64,000 nt of DNA from Poriferisodalis sp965221195 (GTDB taxonomy: Bacteria > Actinomycetota > Acidimicrobiia > Acidimicrobiales > Poriferisodalaceae). The translations under genes and the position numbers were made by a program. Positions 33,001 to 48,000 of this stretch are shown in pieces. Numbering within the stretch: the first letter of the stretch is position 1; each line of letters opens with the position of its first letter. The stretch lies in the NCBI GenBank assembly GCA_965221195.1, contig OZ244864.1:2108001-2172000 (forward strand), in the 5' to 3' direction. Below the pieces are notes generated by a model, which did not search any database, was not told where the DNA came from, and saw only the letters and a list, made by a program, of their open reading frames with translations.

Positions 33001-36000
33001 TTGTTGCGCTACGCGACCCACCGGTGTTATCAACAGTATCGTTCTGGCCCTGCACCGTGATCGTTTGTGGCGAGTTCCAGTTCGACGTAGTGAACGTCAA
33101 CGTTTCGCTTGTTGTGTACGCAGTCGCAACATCTGGCCCATCAAAGGCCACTGGCCCAGTTGACGTGACCGCAACAGACACACTATGCGTAGGCTGCGAA
33201 TCCAACACGACCGTGTAGGTATCGGTGCCGCCGCCCTCAGATACCGACGTGGCAGGCGGAGTACCCGTCTCGGTGATCGTCACAGCAGCGATGTCGTTGT
33301 CGTTGATGGTGATGTTCACGCTCGACGGACTGCCAGCACGATAGCCAGCTGGCAATGTACCGAACTGAAGTGTCAGTGTCTCATTGTTTTCATCAATACT
33401 GTCATCGGTAGCAGTGAACGTGAACGTCCCTGATGAAGAACCGCTTGAGATCGCGATGTTGCCGCTGTTAGAAAGGGAATAATCACCACCAGTTGCAGTG
33501 CCACCCGAACTAGCACGCACCGGAATCGTCACGTTCGCTGACGCAGCCGACCCTAATGTGGCCGTGACGGTGAGCGTACCGCCCTCTGTGACAGTGCCTG
33601 AGTTGTTCACAGCCAAAGTGACAGCCACACCAGATAAGGCAGGATCGTTGATAGTCACACTGCCGGCGTTGTCTGTAGCAGAAACACCACCAGCCAAAGT
33701 GCCAGCGCTCAACGTTCCCACACCAACATCAACAGTCTCACCACCACCCTCAGGCGTATTGTCGGTCTCAGCGGTGAGCGTGATTGACACACTTGTTGAC
33801 GCTGACGGTCCACCAGTAAACGTCACCGTAGCAGTGCCAGAGTTGAGGTTCCTGCAAGTGACCCCTGTCGCAGACGCACACGCCAACGAATAATCCGTGC
33901 CCCGCGTTGCGCTACCAGAAAACGTCAACGGTACACCCAGCAACTCATCAACCACCAACGCGCGATTTAGAGTAATCGTATAACCTAACGTGGCACCTTC
34001 GGTGATCGAAGCCCCCGCGTCACGCGCCAACGTCACCGTAGTAGAGTCATCGTCAGTGACTGTCACTGTGACCGTCTCATCACCCAACGCGTTGTACTTC
34101 GCATCCGTAGACGAAACATCGTGAGTGATCGTCGCCGTGCGCGACCCACCAGCATTATCAACATTGTCGTTTTGACCCTGCACGGTGATTGTTTGCGCCG
34201 AGTTCCAGTTCGATGTAGTGAACGTCAACGACTCACTTGTCGTATAAGCAGTCGCAACATCTGGTCCGTCAAACGCCACCGGTCCTGTTGACGTGATCGC
34301 AACTGACACATTATGCGTTGGCTGTGTGTCTAACACGACGGTATAGGTGTCAGTACCACCGTTTTCACTCACCGAGGTACTACCACCAGACTCAGTGATG
34401 GTTACCCCCACATCATCATCGTCAGTGAGGGTGAGTGTCGCAGAGTTCACCGTCACATCGGACAGGCTGCCTGAGATAGTAATCGTCTCATCAGCCTCAT
34501 CGATACTGTTGCTAGTTGGGGTGAGTGTGAACGTGTTACTCCCCGACGCTGCGCCTGCGTTAATAGTCACGTTGAAATTGTTTACCGCTGTGAACCCAAC
34601 CCGACCCGCCTCACCCGAACCAACAACCGACACCACCACCGTCTTTGCCTCATCAAACCGAATGGTTGCATCATCAATTGTGGCAGTCACCGTCACCGTC
34701 GTCGCACCAGCACCCTCACCCACCGTTGTCGGGTTCACAGACAGATCAATCTCAGGCGTCACATCATCATCAGTAACTGTTACCGTAACGTCTGGAACAT
34801 CTATAGCGTCATAACTAGTGTCACTAGACGTAACAGCATGGCTAAGCGTCGCGGTGCGCGACCCACCAGCATTATCAACATTGTCGTTTTGACCCTGCAC
34901 GGTGATCGTTTGCGCCGAGTTCCAGTTCGAGGTAGTAAACGTCAACGTCTCACTAGTCGAATACTCGGTAGCTGAGTCTGGTCCGTCAAACGCCACCGGT
35001 CCTGTTGACGTGACCGCAACCGACACACTATGCGTCGGTTGGGAATCCAGTACAACCGTATAAGAATCAGAACCCGCATTTTCGCTCACAGTCAAAGCTG
35101 ACTCAGAGATTGTTACTCCTACACCGTCATCATCAGTCAACCTCAGGCTCGCCGAGTTCACCGTTACATCAGTCAGAGTGCCTGAGATGGTGATAGTTTC
35201 GTTGGTTTCATCGGTACTGTCATCTTGCGGTGTCAACGAGAACGTGTTGCTACCTGATGCTTGGCCGGTGTTGATAGTGATATTAAAATCGTTGACTGCA
35301 GTGAACCCGACCCGACCTGCTTCACCCGACCCAGCAACCGACACTCTCACTGTTTTCGCTTCGTCGAACCTGATCGTTGCGTCATCAATTGTGGCAGTGA
35401 CTGTCACTGTCGTCGCACCAGCACCCTCACTTACGCTGGTGGGGTTCACAGACAGATCAATCTCAGGCGTCGCGTCATCATCCGTCACTGTTACCGTGAC
35501 CGTTTCATCACCCAACGCGTTGTACTTCGCATCCGTAGACGAAACATCGTGAGTGATTGTCGCGCTACGCGACCCACCAGCATTATCAACATTGTCGTTT
35601 TGACCCTGCACCGTAACTGTTTGCGCCGAGTTCCAGTTCGAGGTAGTAAACGTCAACGACTCACTAGTCGTATAAGCAGTCGCTGAGTCTGGTCCGTCAA
35701 ACGCGACCGGCCCGGTTGACGTGATCGCAACAGACACACTATGCGTAGGCTGTGTGTCTAGCACCACTGTATAAGAATCAGAACCCGCATTTTCGCTCAC
35801 AGTCAAAGCTGACTCAGAGATTGTTACTCCTACACCGTCATCATCAGTCAACCTCAGGCTCGCCGAGTTCACCGTTAACCCAGTCGAACTACCCGAAACA
35901 GTGATCGTTTCGTTTGTTTCGTCGGTGCTGTCATCATCCGGGGTCAACATAAACGTGCCAGTATTCGATGCTTGGCCAGCAGCGATGGTGATGTTGAAGT

Positions 36001-39000
36001 TGTTGACTGCCGTGAACCCAACCCGACCCGCCTCACCCGAACCAACAACCGACACCACCACCGTCTTTGCCTCATCAAACCGAATGGTTGCATCATCAAT
36101 TGTGGCAGTCACCGTCACTGTCGTCGCACCAGCACCCTCACCCACCGTTGTCGGGTTCACAGACAGATCAATTTCAGGTGTCGCATCATCGTCGGTCACT
36201 GTGACAGTGACTGTCTCATCACCCAACGCGTTGTACTTCGCATCCGTAGACGAAACATCGTGAGTGATCGTCGCCGTGCGCGACCCACCAGCATTATCAG
36301 TGTTGTCGTTTTGGCCCTGCACGGTAATCGTTTGCGCAGAATTCCAATTCGAGGTAGTAAACGTCAACGTCTCAGACGTGGTGTACGCAGTCGCGCTGTC
36401 TGGCCCGTCAAACAAAACCGGTCCGGTTGAGGTGACCGCAACCGACACACTATGCGTAGGCTGACTATCCAACACAACCGTGTAGGTATCGGTACCCCCG
36501 TTCTCAGACACCGACGTGCCAGGCGGAGTACCCGTCTCAGTGATCGTCACACCAGCATTGTCGTTATCGTTGATGGTGATATTCACACTCGACGGACTGC
36601 CAGCACGATAGCCAGCGGGCAATGTACCGAACTGCAATGTCAGCGTCTCATTGTTTTCATCAATACTGTCATCGGTGGCAGTGAACGTGATTGTCCCTGA
36701 TGACGAACCGCTCGAAATAGCTATGTCACCACTGTTAGAAAGCGAATAATCACCAGCAGTTGCAGTGCCACCCGAAGCAGCACGCACCGGAATCGTCACA
36801 TTCGCTGACGCAGACGACCCTAATGTGGCCGTGACGGTGAGCGTACCGCCTTCTGTGACAGTGCCTGAGTTGTTCACAGCCAAAGTGACAGCCACACCAG
36901 ATAAGGCGGGATCGTTGATAGTCAAACTGCCGGCGTTGTCTGTAGCAGAAACGCCACCAGCCAAAGTGCCAGCACTCAACGTGCCCAACCCAATATCCAC
37001 AGTCTCACCACCAGTCTCAATCGTATTGTCGGTCTCAGCGGTGAGCGTGATAGACACACTCGCCGACGCTGACACCCCACCAGTGAAAGTCACCGTAGCA
37101 GTGCCAGAGTTGAGGTTCCTGCATGTGACCCCTGTCGCAGACGCACACGCCAACGAATAATCCGTGCCACGCGTTGCGCTACCAGAAAACGTCAACGGTA
37201 CACCCAGCAACTCATCAACCACCAACGCGCGATTTAGAGTAATCGTATAACCTAACGTGGCACCTTCGGTGATCGAAGCCCCCGCGTCACGCGCCAACGT
37301 CACCGTAGTAGCGTCATCGTCAGTGACTGTCACTGTGACCGTCTCATCACCCAACGCGTTGTACTTCGCATCCGTAGACGAAACATCGTGAGTGATTGTC
37401 GCGCTACGCGACCCACCCGTGTTATCAACATCATCGTTTTGGCCCTGTACGGTGATCGTTTGCGCAGAATTCCAGTTTGAGGTAGTGAACGTCAACGTCT
37501 CAGATGTGGTGTAATCGGTAGCTGAGTCTGGCCCATCAAACCTAACTGGCCCAGTTGACGTGACCGCAACCGACACACTATGCGTCGGTTGCGTATCCAA
37601 CACGACAGTGTAAGTATCAGTACCACCGTTCTCGGACACCGAGGTACTACCACCAGACTCTGTGATGGTTACTCCTGCACCGTCATCATCAGTCAAACTC
37701 AGGCTCGCCGAGTTCACCGTTAACCCAGTCGAACTACCCGAAACAGTGATCGTTTCGTTTGTTTCATCGGTACTGTCATCGTCTGGGGTCAACGTAAACG
37801 TGCCATTAGCCGATGCTGCACCAGCAGCGATAGTAATGTTAAACGGGTCAACCGCTGTGAACCCGACCCGACCCGCCTCACCCGAACCAGCAACCGACAC
37901 CACCACCGTTTTTGCTTCATCAAACCGGACAGCGGTATCAATCGTCGCGGTCACCGTCACCGTCGTCGCACCAGCATCCTCGGCCACCGTTGTCGGATTC
38001 ACAGTGAGATCAATCTCAGGCGTCACATCATCATCAGTAACTGTTACCGTGACGTCTGGAACATCTATAGCGTCATAACTAGTGTCACTAGACGTAACAG
38101 CATGGCTAAGCGTCGCTGTGCGCGACCCACCAGCATTATCAACATTGTCGTTTTGACCCTGCACCGTAACTGTTTGCGCCGAGTTCCAGTTCGATGTAGT
38201 AAACGTCAACGTCTCAGATGTGGTGTAATCAGTAGCTGAGTCTGGTCCGTCAAAAGCCACCGGTCCTGTTGACGTGATCGCAACAGACACACTATGCGAC
38301 GGCTGCGTATCTAACACCACAGTATAAGAATCAGTACCACCGTTTTCACTCACCGACGTGCCACCACCCGTCTCAGTGATGGTTACGCCTACACCGTCAT
38401 CATCAGTCAAACTCAACATCGCAGAGTTCACCGTCACATCGGACAGGCTGCCTGAGATAGTAATCGTCTCATCAGCCTCATCGATACTGTCATCGTCTGG
38501 GGTCAACGTAAACGTGCCAGTATTCGATGCTTGGCCTGTGTTGATTGTGATGTTGAAGTTGTTGACTGCTGTGAACCCGACCCGGCCTGCTTCACCCGAA
38601 CCAGCAACCGACACCACCACCGTCTTTGCCTCATCAAACCGAATGGTTGCATCATCAATTGTGGCAGTCACCGTCACTGTCGTCGCACCAGCATCCTCGG
38701 CCACCGTTGTCGGGTTCACAGACAGATCAATCTCAGGTGTTAGGTCATCATCAGTAACTGTTACCGTGACGTCTGGAACATCTATAGCGTCATAACTAGT
38801 GTCACTAGACGTAACAGCATGGCTAAGCATCGCCGTGCGCGACCCACCAGCATTATCAACATTGTCGTTTTGGCCCTGTACGGTGATTGTTTGCGCCGAG
38901 TTCCAGTTCGATGTAGTAAACGTCAACGACTCACTTGTCGTATAAGCAGTCGCAACATCTGGTCCGTCAAACGCCACCGGTCCTGTTGACGTGATCGCAA

Positions 39001-42000
39001 CTGACACATTATGCGTTGGCTGTGTGTCTAACACGACGGTATAGGTGTCAGTACCACCGTTTTCACTCACCGAGGTACTACCACCAGACTCAGTGATGGT
39101 TACCCCCACATCATCATCGTCAGTGAGGGTGAGTGTCGCAGAGTTCACCGTCACATCGGACAGGCTGCCTGAGATAGTAATCGTCTCATTCGTCTCATCG
39201 ATACTGTTGCTAGTTGGGGTGAGTGTGAAAGTGTTACTCCCCGACGCTGCGCCTGCGTTAATAGTCACGTTGAAATTGTTTACCGCTGTGAACCCAACCC
39301 GACCTGCTTCACCTGAACCAGCAACCGACACTGTCACGGTTTTGGCTTCATCAAACCGGACAGCGGTATCAATCGTCGCTGTCACCGTTACTGTCGTCGC
39401 ACCAGCACCCTCACCCACCGTTGTCGGGTTCACAGACAGATCAATCTCAGGCGTCACATCATCATCAGTAACTGTTACCGTGACGTCTGGAACATCTATA
39501 GCGTCATAACTAGTGTCACTAGACGTAACAGCATGGCTAAGCATCGCCGTGCGCGACCCACCAGCATTATCAACATTGTCGTTTTGACCCTGCACCGTAA
39601 CTGTTTGCGCCGAGTTCCAGTTCGAGGTAGTAAACGTCAACGACTCACTTGTCGTATAAGCAGTCGCTGAGTCTGGTCCGTCAAACGCGACCGGCCCGGT
39701 TGACGTGATCGCAACCGACACACTATGCGTAGGCTGTGTGTCTAGCACCACTGTATAAGAATCAGTACCACCGTTTTCACTCACCGACGTGCCACCACCA
39801 GACTCAGTGATGGTTACGCCTACACCGTCATCATCAGTCAACCTCAGGCTCGCCGAGTTCACCGTTACATCAGTCAGAGTGCCAGAAATGGTGATCGTTT
39901 CGTTCGTCTCATCATTACTGTCATCTTGCGGTGTCAACGAGAACGTGTTGCTACCTGATGCTTGGCCGGTGTTGATAGTGATATTAAAATCGTTGACTGC
40001 AGTGAACCCGACCCGGCCTGCTTCACCCGAACCAGCAACCGACACCACCACCGTCTTTGCCTCATCAAACCGAATGGTTGCATCATCAATTGTGGCAGTC
40101 ACCGTCACTGTCGTCGCACCAGCACCCTCACCCACCGTTGTCGGGTTCACAGACAGATCAATCTCAGGTGTTAGGTCATCATCAGTAACTGTTACCGTGA
40201 CGTCTGGAACATCTATAGCGTCATAACTAGTGTCACTAGACGTAACAGCATGGCTAAGCATCGCCGTGCGCGACCCACCAGCATTATCAACATCATCATC
40301 CTGACCCTGCACAGTAATCGTCTGCGCCGAGTTCCAGTTCGATGTAGTAAACGTCAACGACTCACTTGTCGTATAAGCAGTCGCAACATCTGGTCCGTCA
40401 AACGCCACCGGTCCTGTTGACGTGATCGCAACTGACACATTATGCGTTGGCTGTGTGTCTAACACGACGGTATAGGTGTCAGTACCACCGTTTTCACTCA
40501 CCGAGGTACTACCACCAGACTCAGTGATGGTTACCCCCACATCATCATCGTCAGTGAGGGTGAGTGTCGCAGAGTTCACCGTCACATCGGACAGGCTGCC
40601 TGAGATAGTAATCGTCTCATTCGTCTCATCGATACTGTTGCTAGTTGGGGTGAGTGTGAAAGTGTTACTCCCCGACGCTGCGCCTGCGTTAATAGTCACG
40701 TTGAAATTGTTTACCGCTGTGAACCCAACCCGACCTGCTTCACCTGAACCAGCAACCGACACTGTCACGGTTTTGGCTTCATCAAACCGGACAGCGGTAT
40801 CAATCGTCGCTGTCACCGTTACTGTCGTCGCACCAGCACCCTCACCCACCGTTGTCGGGTTCACAGACAGATCAATCTCAGGCGTCACATCATCATCAGT
40901 AACTGTTACCGTGACGTCTGGAACATCTATAGCGTCATAACTAGTGTCACTAGACGTAACAGCATGGCTAAGCATCGCCGTGCGCGACCCACCAGCATTA
41001 TCAACATTGTCGTTTTGACCCTGCACCGTAACTGTTTGCGCCGAGTTCCAGTTCGATGTAGTAAACGTCAACGACTCACTTGTCGTATAAGCAGTCGCTG
41101 AGTCTGGTCCGTCAAACGCGACCGGCCCGGTTGACGTGATCGCAACCGACACACTATGCGTAGGCTGTGTGTCTAGCACCACTGTATAAGAATCAGTACC
41201 ACCGTTTTCACTCACCGACGTGCCACCACCAGACTCAGTGATGGTTACGCCTACACCGTCATCATCAGTCAACCTCAGGCTCGCCGAGTTCACCGTTACA
41301 TCAGTCAGAGTGCCAGAAATGGTGATCGTTTCGTTCGTCTCATCATTACTGTCATCTTGCGGTGTCAACGAGAACGTGTTGCTACCTGATGCTTGGCCGG
41401 TGTTGATAGTGATATTAAAATCGTTGACTGCAGTGAACCCGACCCGGCCTGCTTCACCCGAACCAGCAACCGACACCACCACCGTCTTTGCCTCATCAAA
41501 CCGAATGGTTGCATCATCAATTGTGGCAGTCACCGTCACCGTCGTCGCACCAGCACCCTCACCCACCGTTGTCGGGTTCACAGACAGATCAATCTCAGGC
41601 GTCACATCATCATCAGTAACTGTTACCGTGACGTCTGGAACATCTATAGCATCATAACTAGTGTCACTAGACGTAACAGCATGGCTAAGCATCGCCGTGC
41701 GCGACCCACCAGCATTATCAACACTATCGTTTTGACCCTGCACAGTAATCGTCTGCGCCGAGTTCCAGTTCGATGTAGTAAACGTCAACGACTCAGAAGT
41801 CGTGTAATCAGTCGCTGGGTCTGGTCCGTCAAACGCCACCGGCCCAGATGACGAAACCGCAACAGACACACTATGCGTAGGCTGAGTATCTAACACGACG
41901 GTATAGGTATCAGTACCAGCATTCTCAGACACCGTCAACGACGCCTCAGAGATGGTTACCCCTACACCGTCATCATCAGTCAACCTCAGGCTCGCCGAGT

Positions 42001-45000
42001 TCACCGTTACATCAGTCAGAGTGCCTGAGATGGTGATCGTTTCGTTGGTTTCATCGGTACTGTCATCTTGCGGTGTCAACGAGAACGTGCCGGTAGCTGA
42101 TGGTTGACCGGTGTTGATAGTGATATTAAAATCGTTGACTGCAGTGAACCCGACCCGGCCTGCTTCACCCGACCCAGCAACCGACACCACCACCGTCTTT
42201 GTTTCATCAAACCGAATGGTTGCGTCATCAATTGTGGCAGTGACTGTCACTGTCGTCGCACCAGCACCCTCACTTACGCTGGTGGGGTTCACAGACAGAT
42301 CAATCTCAGGCGTCGCGTCATTATCAGACACAGTCACCGTGACCGTCTGGTCAGTTACAGCGTTATAACCCGCATCCGACGAGGAAACGTTGTGGGTGAG
42401 AGTCGCGGTGCGCTCACCACCCGTGTTGTCTAGGTTATCGTTTTGACCCTGCACCGTAACTGTTTGCGCCGAGTTCCAGTTCGATGTAGTAAACGTCAAC
42501 GTCTCACTTGTCGTATAAGCAGTCGCTGAGTCTGGTCCGTCAAACGCGACCGGCCCGGTTGACGTGATCGCAACAGACACACTATGCGTAGGCTGTGTGT
42601 CTAGCACCACTGTATAAGAATCAGAACCCGCATTTTCGCTCACAGTCAAAGCTGAATCAGAGATGGTTACGCCCGCACCGTCATCATCAGTCAACCTCAG
42701 GCTCGCCGAGTTCACCGTTACATCAGTCAGAGTGCCTGAGATGGTGATCGTTTCGTTGGTTTCATCGGTACTGTCATCTTGCGGTGTCAACGAGAACGTG
42801 TTGCTACCTGATGCTTGGCCGGTGTTGATAGTGATATTAAAATCGTTGACTGCAGTGAACCCGACCCGGCCTGCTTCACCAGAACCCGCAACCGACACCA
42901 CCACCGTCTTTGTTTCATCAAACCGAATGGTTGCGTGATCAATCGTAGCGGTGACTGTCACCGTGGTAGCACCATCGCCTTCGCTCACGCTGCTGGGGTT
43001 GACGCTGAGATTAATCTCAGGTGTCGCGTCATCATCAGTCACCGACACCGTGACATCTGGAACATCAATAGCCTGATAACTAGCATCCGTAGACGAAACA
43101 TCGTGAGTGATTGTCGCGCTGCGCGACCCACCCGTGTTATCAACATCATCGTTTTGGCCGGTGACGGTGATCGTTTGGGGTGAGTTCCAGTTCGAGGTCG
43201 TGAACGTCAACGTCTCAGACGTGGTGTAATCGGTAGCTGAGTCTGGCCCATCAAACAAAACCGGCCCAGACGAAGACACCGCTATCGACACGCTATGCGT
43301 CGGCTGGGAATCCAGTACAACCGTGTAGGTATCGGTGCCGCCGTTCTCGCTCACCGAGGTACTACCATCAGACTCAGTGATGGTTACCCCCACATCGTCA
43401 TCATCGGTGAGGGTGAGTGTCGCTGAGTTCACTGTTAACCCGGTTGAGGTGCCTGAGATGGTGATCGTCTCGTTCGTCTCATCATTACTGTCATCATCTG
43501 GAGTCAACCTAAACGTACCAGTATTCGATGCTTGGCCAGCAGCGATGGTGATGTTGAAGTTGTTGACTGCTGTGAACCCGACCCGGCCTGCTTCACCCGA
43601 ACCAGCAACCGACACTGTTACGGTTTTTGCTTCATCAAACCGGACAGCGGTATCAATTGTCGCTGTCACCGTCACTGTCGTCGCACCAGCACCCTCACTC
43701 ACACTGGTCGGGTTCACGGTGAGATCAATCTCAGGCGTCGCGTCATCATCAGTCACCGACACCGTGACATCTGGAACATCAATAGCCTGATAACTAGCAT
43801 CCGTAGACGAAACATCATGAGTGATTGTCGCGCTGCGCGACCCACCCGTGTTATCAACATCATCGTTTTGGCCGGTGACGGTGATCGTTTGGGGTGCGTT
43901 CCAGTTCGAAGTAGTGAACGTCAACGTCTCAGTTGCGGTTGGGATATCACTATCAGGGGTGTCAGGGCCGTCTAGCAACACCGCTGACGGTGTACCGGAG
44001 GAGACCGCAACCATCACCGCAGCGGTGGGACGGCTATCCAGCACGACAGTGTAAGAGTCAGTACCAGCGTTTTCGGCGACTGTGGTGTCACCACCTGTTT
44101 CGGTGATGGTTACTGCGGCTGTCGGGTCGGTGATAGTTATTTTGGCGGTGCCTGTTGCGGTAAGGCCGCCGCCGAGGTTGGTGGGACGTAGCGGGTTATT
44201 GAGTGTGTTCGGTATGGTGAGGTTGATTGTTTCGTCGGTGTTGTCGGTGTCTGTGATTGCGGCGGGTGTGAACGTAACAGTGGCGGTCCGTGCGCCCGTG
44301 CCGGTGAGGGTGACAACAAGGTTGGTGCGGTCGGTGAGTCTGCTGGCACGAGCGTACGGGTCAAGGCTGATGCTGGTGCCTGTACCAGCCACGGACCAGT
44401 TGACCATACGCGTCACAGGTGGACGCGACCTTCTGCTGGTTACTAGCGGCGCCCCGGTCGGACTGACCACCGATAACGGAACCTGAACTTTCTCACCGGC
44501 AACTAACGCTCGACTCAACCCCACCGTCACTGTGGTGCTGGTGGACGGGTCGGCTTCGGTGATAGTCCCACCACCCGAGAGTGTCACGGTTGTGGACTCA
44601 TCATCAATGATATTTACTGTCACCGCAGCCGCTGTGACAACCGTGCCGTAACTGGACACAGTATGAGATATCTGCAATGAACGTGGCGTGTCATCAGTGC
44701 TGTTATCGGTAGCTGTCACAGTCACGGTTTGTGGTTGCCACCAATCAGAGGTAGCAAACGTCAAGGTAGCCGTGTTGCCCGCACTACCACCAGCAGCGGC
44801 CACTTGCAGGCCTGCGGGTGCTGTGGCGGTCACTGTCACATTACCGCTAGGCGCTGCGGCGAGACTCACCCGATAACCGCTACCAGCACTGTCACCTTCT
44901 GTTACTTCTAGTTGCGTTGGTGAGATAGCTACTGCTGCTGTGTTATCGTCATCCGCAATACTTATAGTTACTGACTGTGGTTGTGGCGGACTACTGCCCG

Positions 45001-48000
45001 CCTGGGTGGCTGGAACTGCGTCAACAGTGTTCGCCACCCGATCAAACGCTTCACGATCGGCTAACGCGATCCGCGCGGTTTCAGTAAACAAACTACTTGC
45101 GGAACCCTCAGGCGTGCTATCGCCTGTTGCTGTGAACACCAGCGTCGCAGTTGACGCGTCCGCGCCGAACACCAACACCGGACTAGTCGTCGTTAGTGGT
45201 GCAGTAGACAACACACTCACACCCCTGTTCACACTGTCACCAGATTTGAGAGCCAACGTGTAATCAGCACCCAACACCGCAGTACCCGTTATTTGCAGCG
45301 GCACTTCTATGCGACCCCCCGCAGGCACACCAACTAAAACATCATCCTCAGTTAACGACACCACAACCTCAACCGTGCCAGACGTTTCCAACACCCTCAC
45401 CGCACCACCACCACCGGTAACACCGATTGTTACGGTCGCTTCAGTGTCTACAACATTCTTGTCAGTGATCTGTAACACCACACGACCCGACGCGCTACTA
45501 CTCAACGGCAAATTAGTAGTCGTGACAGTACCGGTAGTGACAACCACCCGCTCACTTACCACATCGCTGTCAGCTAGCGCCGTGACAATAATATCAGCCG
45601 CATAATCCACCGAACGCCCACTTGGACCAGTAAACGTCACCGACGTACCAGTCAACATCACTGTAGACACCCCACCAGACATGCCACGCAACCGCTCAGA
45701 ACGCAACCGCAACCCAAAATCATCACCAAACACACCACCCGCGAACACCAACGGCACCGTAACCTTCTCACCAGCACGCAACGGTTTAGACAACACCAAC
45801 CGCAAACTAGCAGTAGCAGCACTATCGCCCTCCGTGAGCGTAGTATCACCAGAACTCAACGTCGCTGTCAACGGGTCATCAACATCAACCAATTTCAACG
45901 ACACACTATTCGCCACAGAATCCGCTACCACACCACCATAAACGTTCGTGCCACCCCCACGCGCTGCAGCCACAAACGCAGCCTCACCACCAAAACTAAC
46001 TGTCAACGTCTCATCAGGCTCATCACGACCATCCTTGAGAACACGAACCCAAAACCGCACCGTTTGCTCGGTGAACCGCAAAAACCAGCCACCCAACCCA
46101 TCAGGAACAACCGAAACCTCCGGCAACGGCGGAGACACAACATTCGGCTGAACAGCAGTAATCTGCACATCCGAACCGCTAATACCATCACCCGAAAAAC
46201 GAACCGGAACCGAAAAACGCTCACCCGAAACCACCGCACGCGACAACTCTAACTCAAACGCCGCGAACCCACCCTCGGTAACATCACCCGAACCCACACG
46301 CCGTAACAACACCACCGTCGGATCATCATCAAACACACGCACCCGCACCACACCAACACCACCACCATACACCGGATCATCAGAAGAAACCGAATGACCC
46401 ACCACCACCAACACAGAACCCAAACCCGGGCGATCCACATTATTATCAACCGCCGTTAACGTCACCTCCTGGCGCTCACCCCAATCTTGTGGTGTGAACA
46501 CCAACGGATCAGACACCGACACCACCGACGAATCCCCCGACGTCACCGACACCGTCACATCATGCGTCGGGGCAGCCAACAACCTCACCCCATACGACAC
46601 CTGCTCACCCTCAACCAGCACCAACGTCGAATCCAAACCCTCAACCTCCAAACCACCCTGACGCACCACCGCGAAATCATTATCCCGAACCGTCACCGTC
46701 ACACTCGACACACTGCCAGCACGATACCCACCAGGCAACACACCCAAACCCAACCTCACCGTCTCATCACCCTCAACCAACTCATCATCCACCGCCAACA
46801 ACGACACCGAACCCGAACGCTCACCCCCAACAACCCTCACCAAACCCGCCGACAACCGGAAATCAGACGCAGAAGCAGTGCCACCAACAACACGCACCGG
46901 AACACTCACACCACCCACAGGCGCCACCTCCCCCAACCGAACCGTCACCCTCAACGACCTACCCTCACGAATCCGCGCACTATTATTCACACCCAAAGAA
47001 ACCGTCACATCAGCAGGTTCAGGATCGTTGATAGTCACACTGCCAGCGTTATCCGTAGCAGAAACACCACCCACCAAACCAACAGCCGTCAACGTTCCCA
47101 TACCAACATCAACAGTTTCACCACCAGACTCAACCGTATTGTCGGTCTCAGCAGTCAACGTCAACGACACACTCTCCGACACCGACACCCCACCAGTAAA
47201 CGTCACCGTCGCAGCACCAGAATTAAGATTCGCACACTCAACACCCGCCGCCACCACACACCCCAACCGGTAATCCGTGCCCCTAGTCGCATCACCCCCA
47301 AACGTCAACGGCACCACAACCTCCTCACCCACCACCAACCCACGACTTAACGTGACCGTGAACCCCAACGACTCACCCTCAACAACCGACACCCCCACAT
47401 CACGAGACAACACCACTGTGGTCGCGTCATCATCCATCACCGACACCGACACCGTCTCATCACCCAACGCGTTATAGGCAGCATCAGACGAGGACACAGC
47501 GTGAGTGATCGTCGCCGTGCGCGACCCACCCGTGTTATCAACATCATCGTTTTGGCCCTGCACAGTAATCGTCTGGGGTGAGTTCCAGTTCGAGGTAGTG
47601 AACGTCAACGTCTCAGAAGTCGTATAATCAGCCGCTGAGTCCGGACCGTCAAAAGCCACCGGTCCTGTTGACGTGACCGCAACCGACACACTATGCGACG
47701 GCTGCGTATCTAACACCACAGTATAAGAATCAGTACCACCGTTTTCACTCACCGACGTGCCACCACCCGTCTCAGTGATGGTTACGCCTACACCGTCATC
47801 ATCAGTCAAACTCAGGCTCGCCGAGTTCACCGTCACACCAGACAGAGTGCCAGAGATAGTGATCGTTTCGTTTGTTTCATCGGTACTGTCATCTTGCGGT
47901 GTCAACGAGAACGTGTTGCTACCTGATGCTTGGCCGGTGTTGATAGTGATATTAAAATCGTTGACTGCAGTGAACCCAACCCGACCCGCTTCACCAGAAC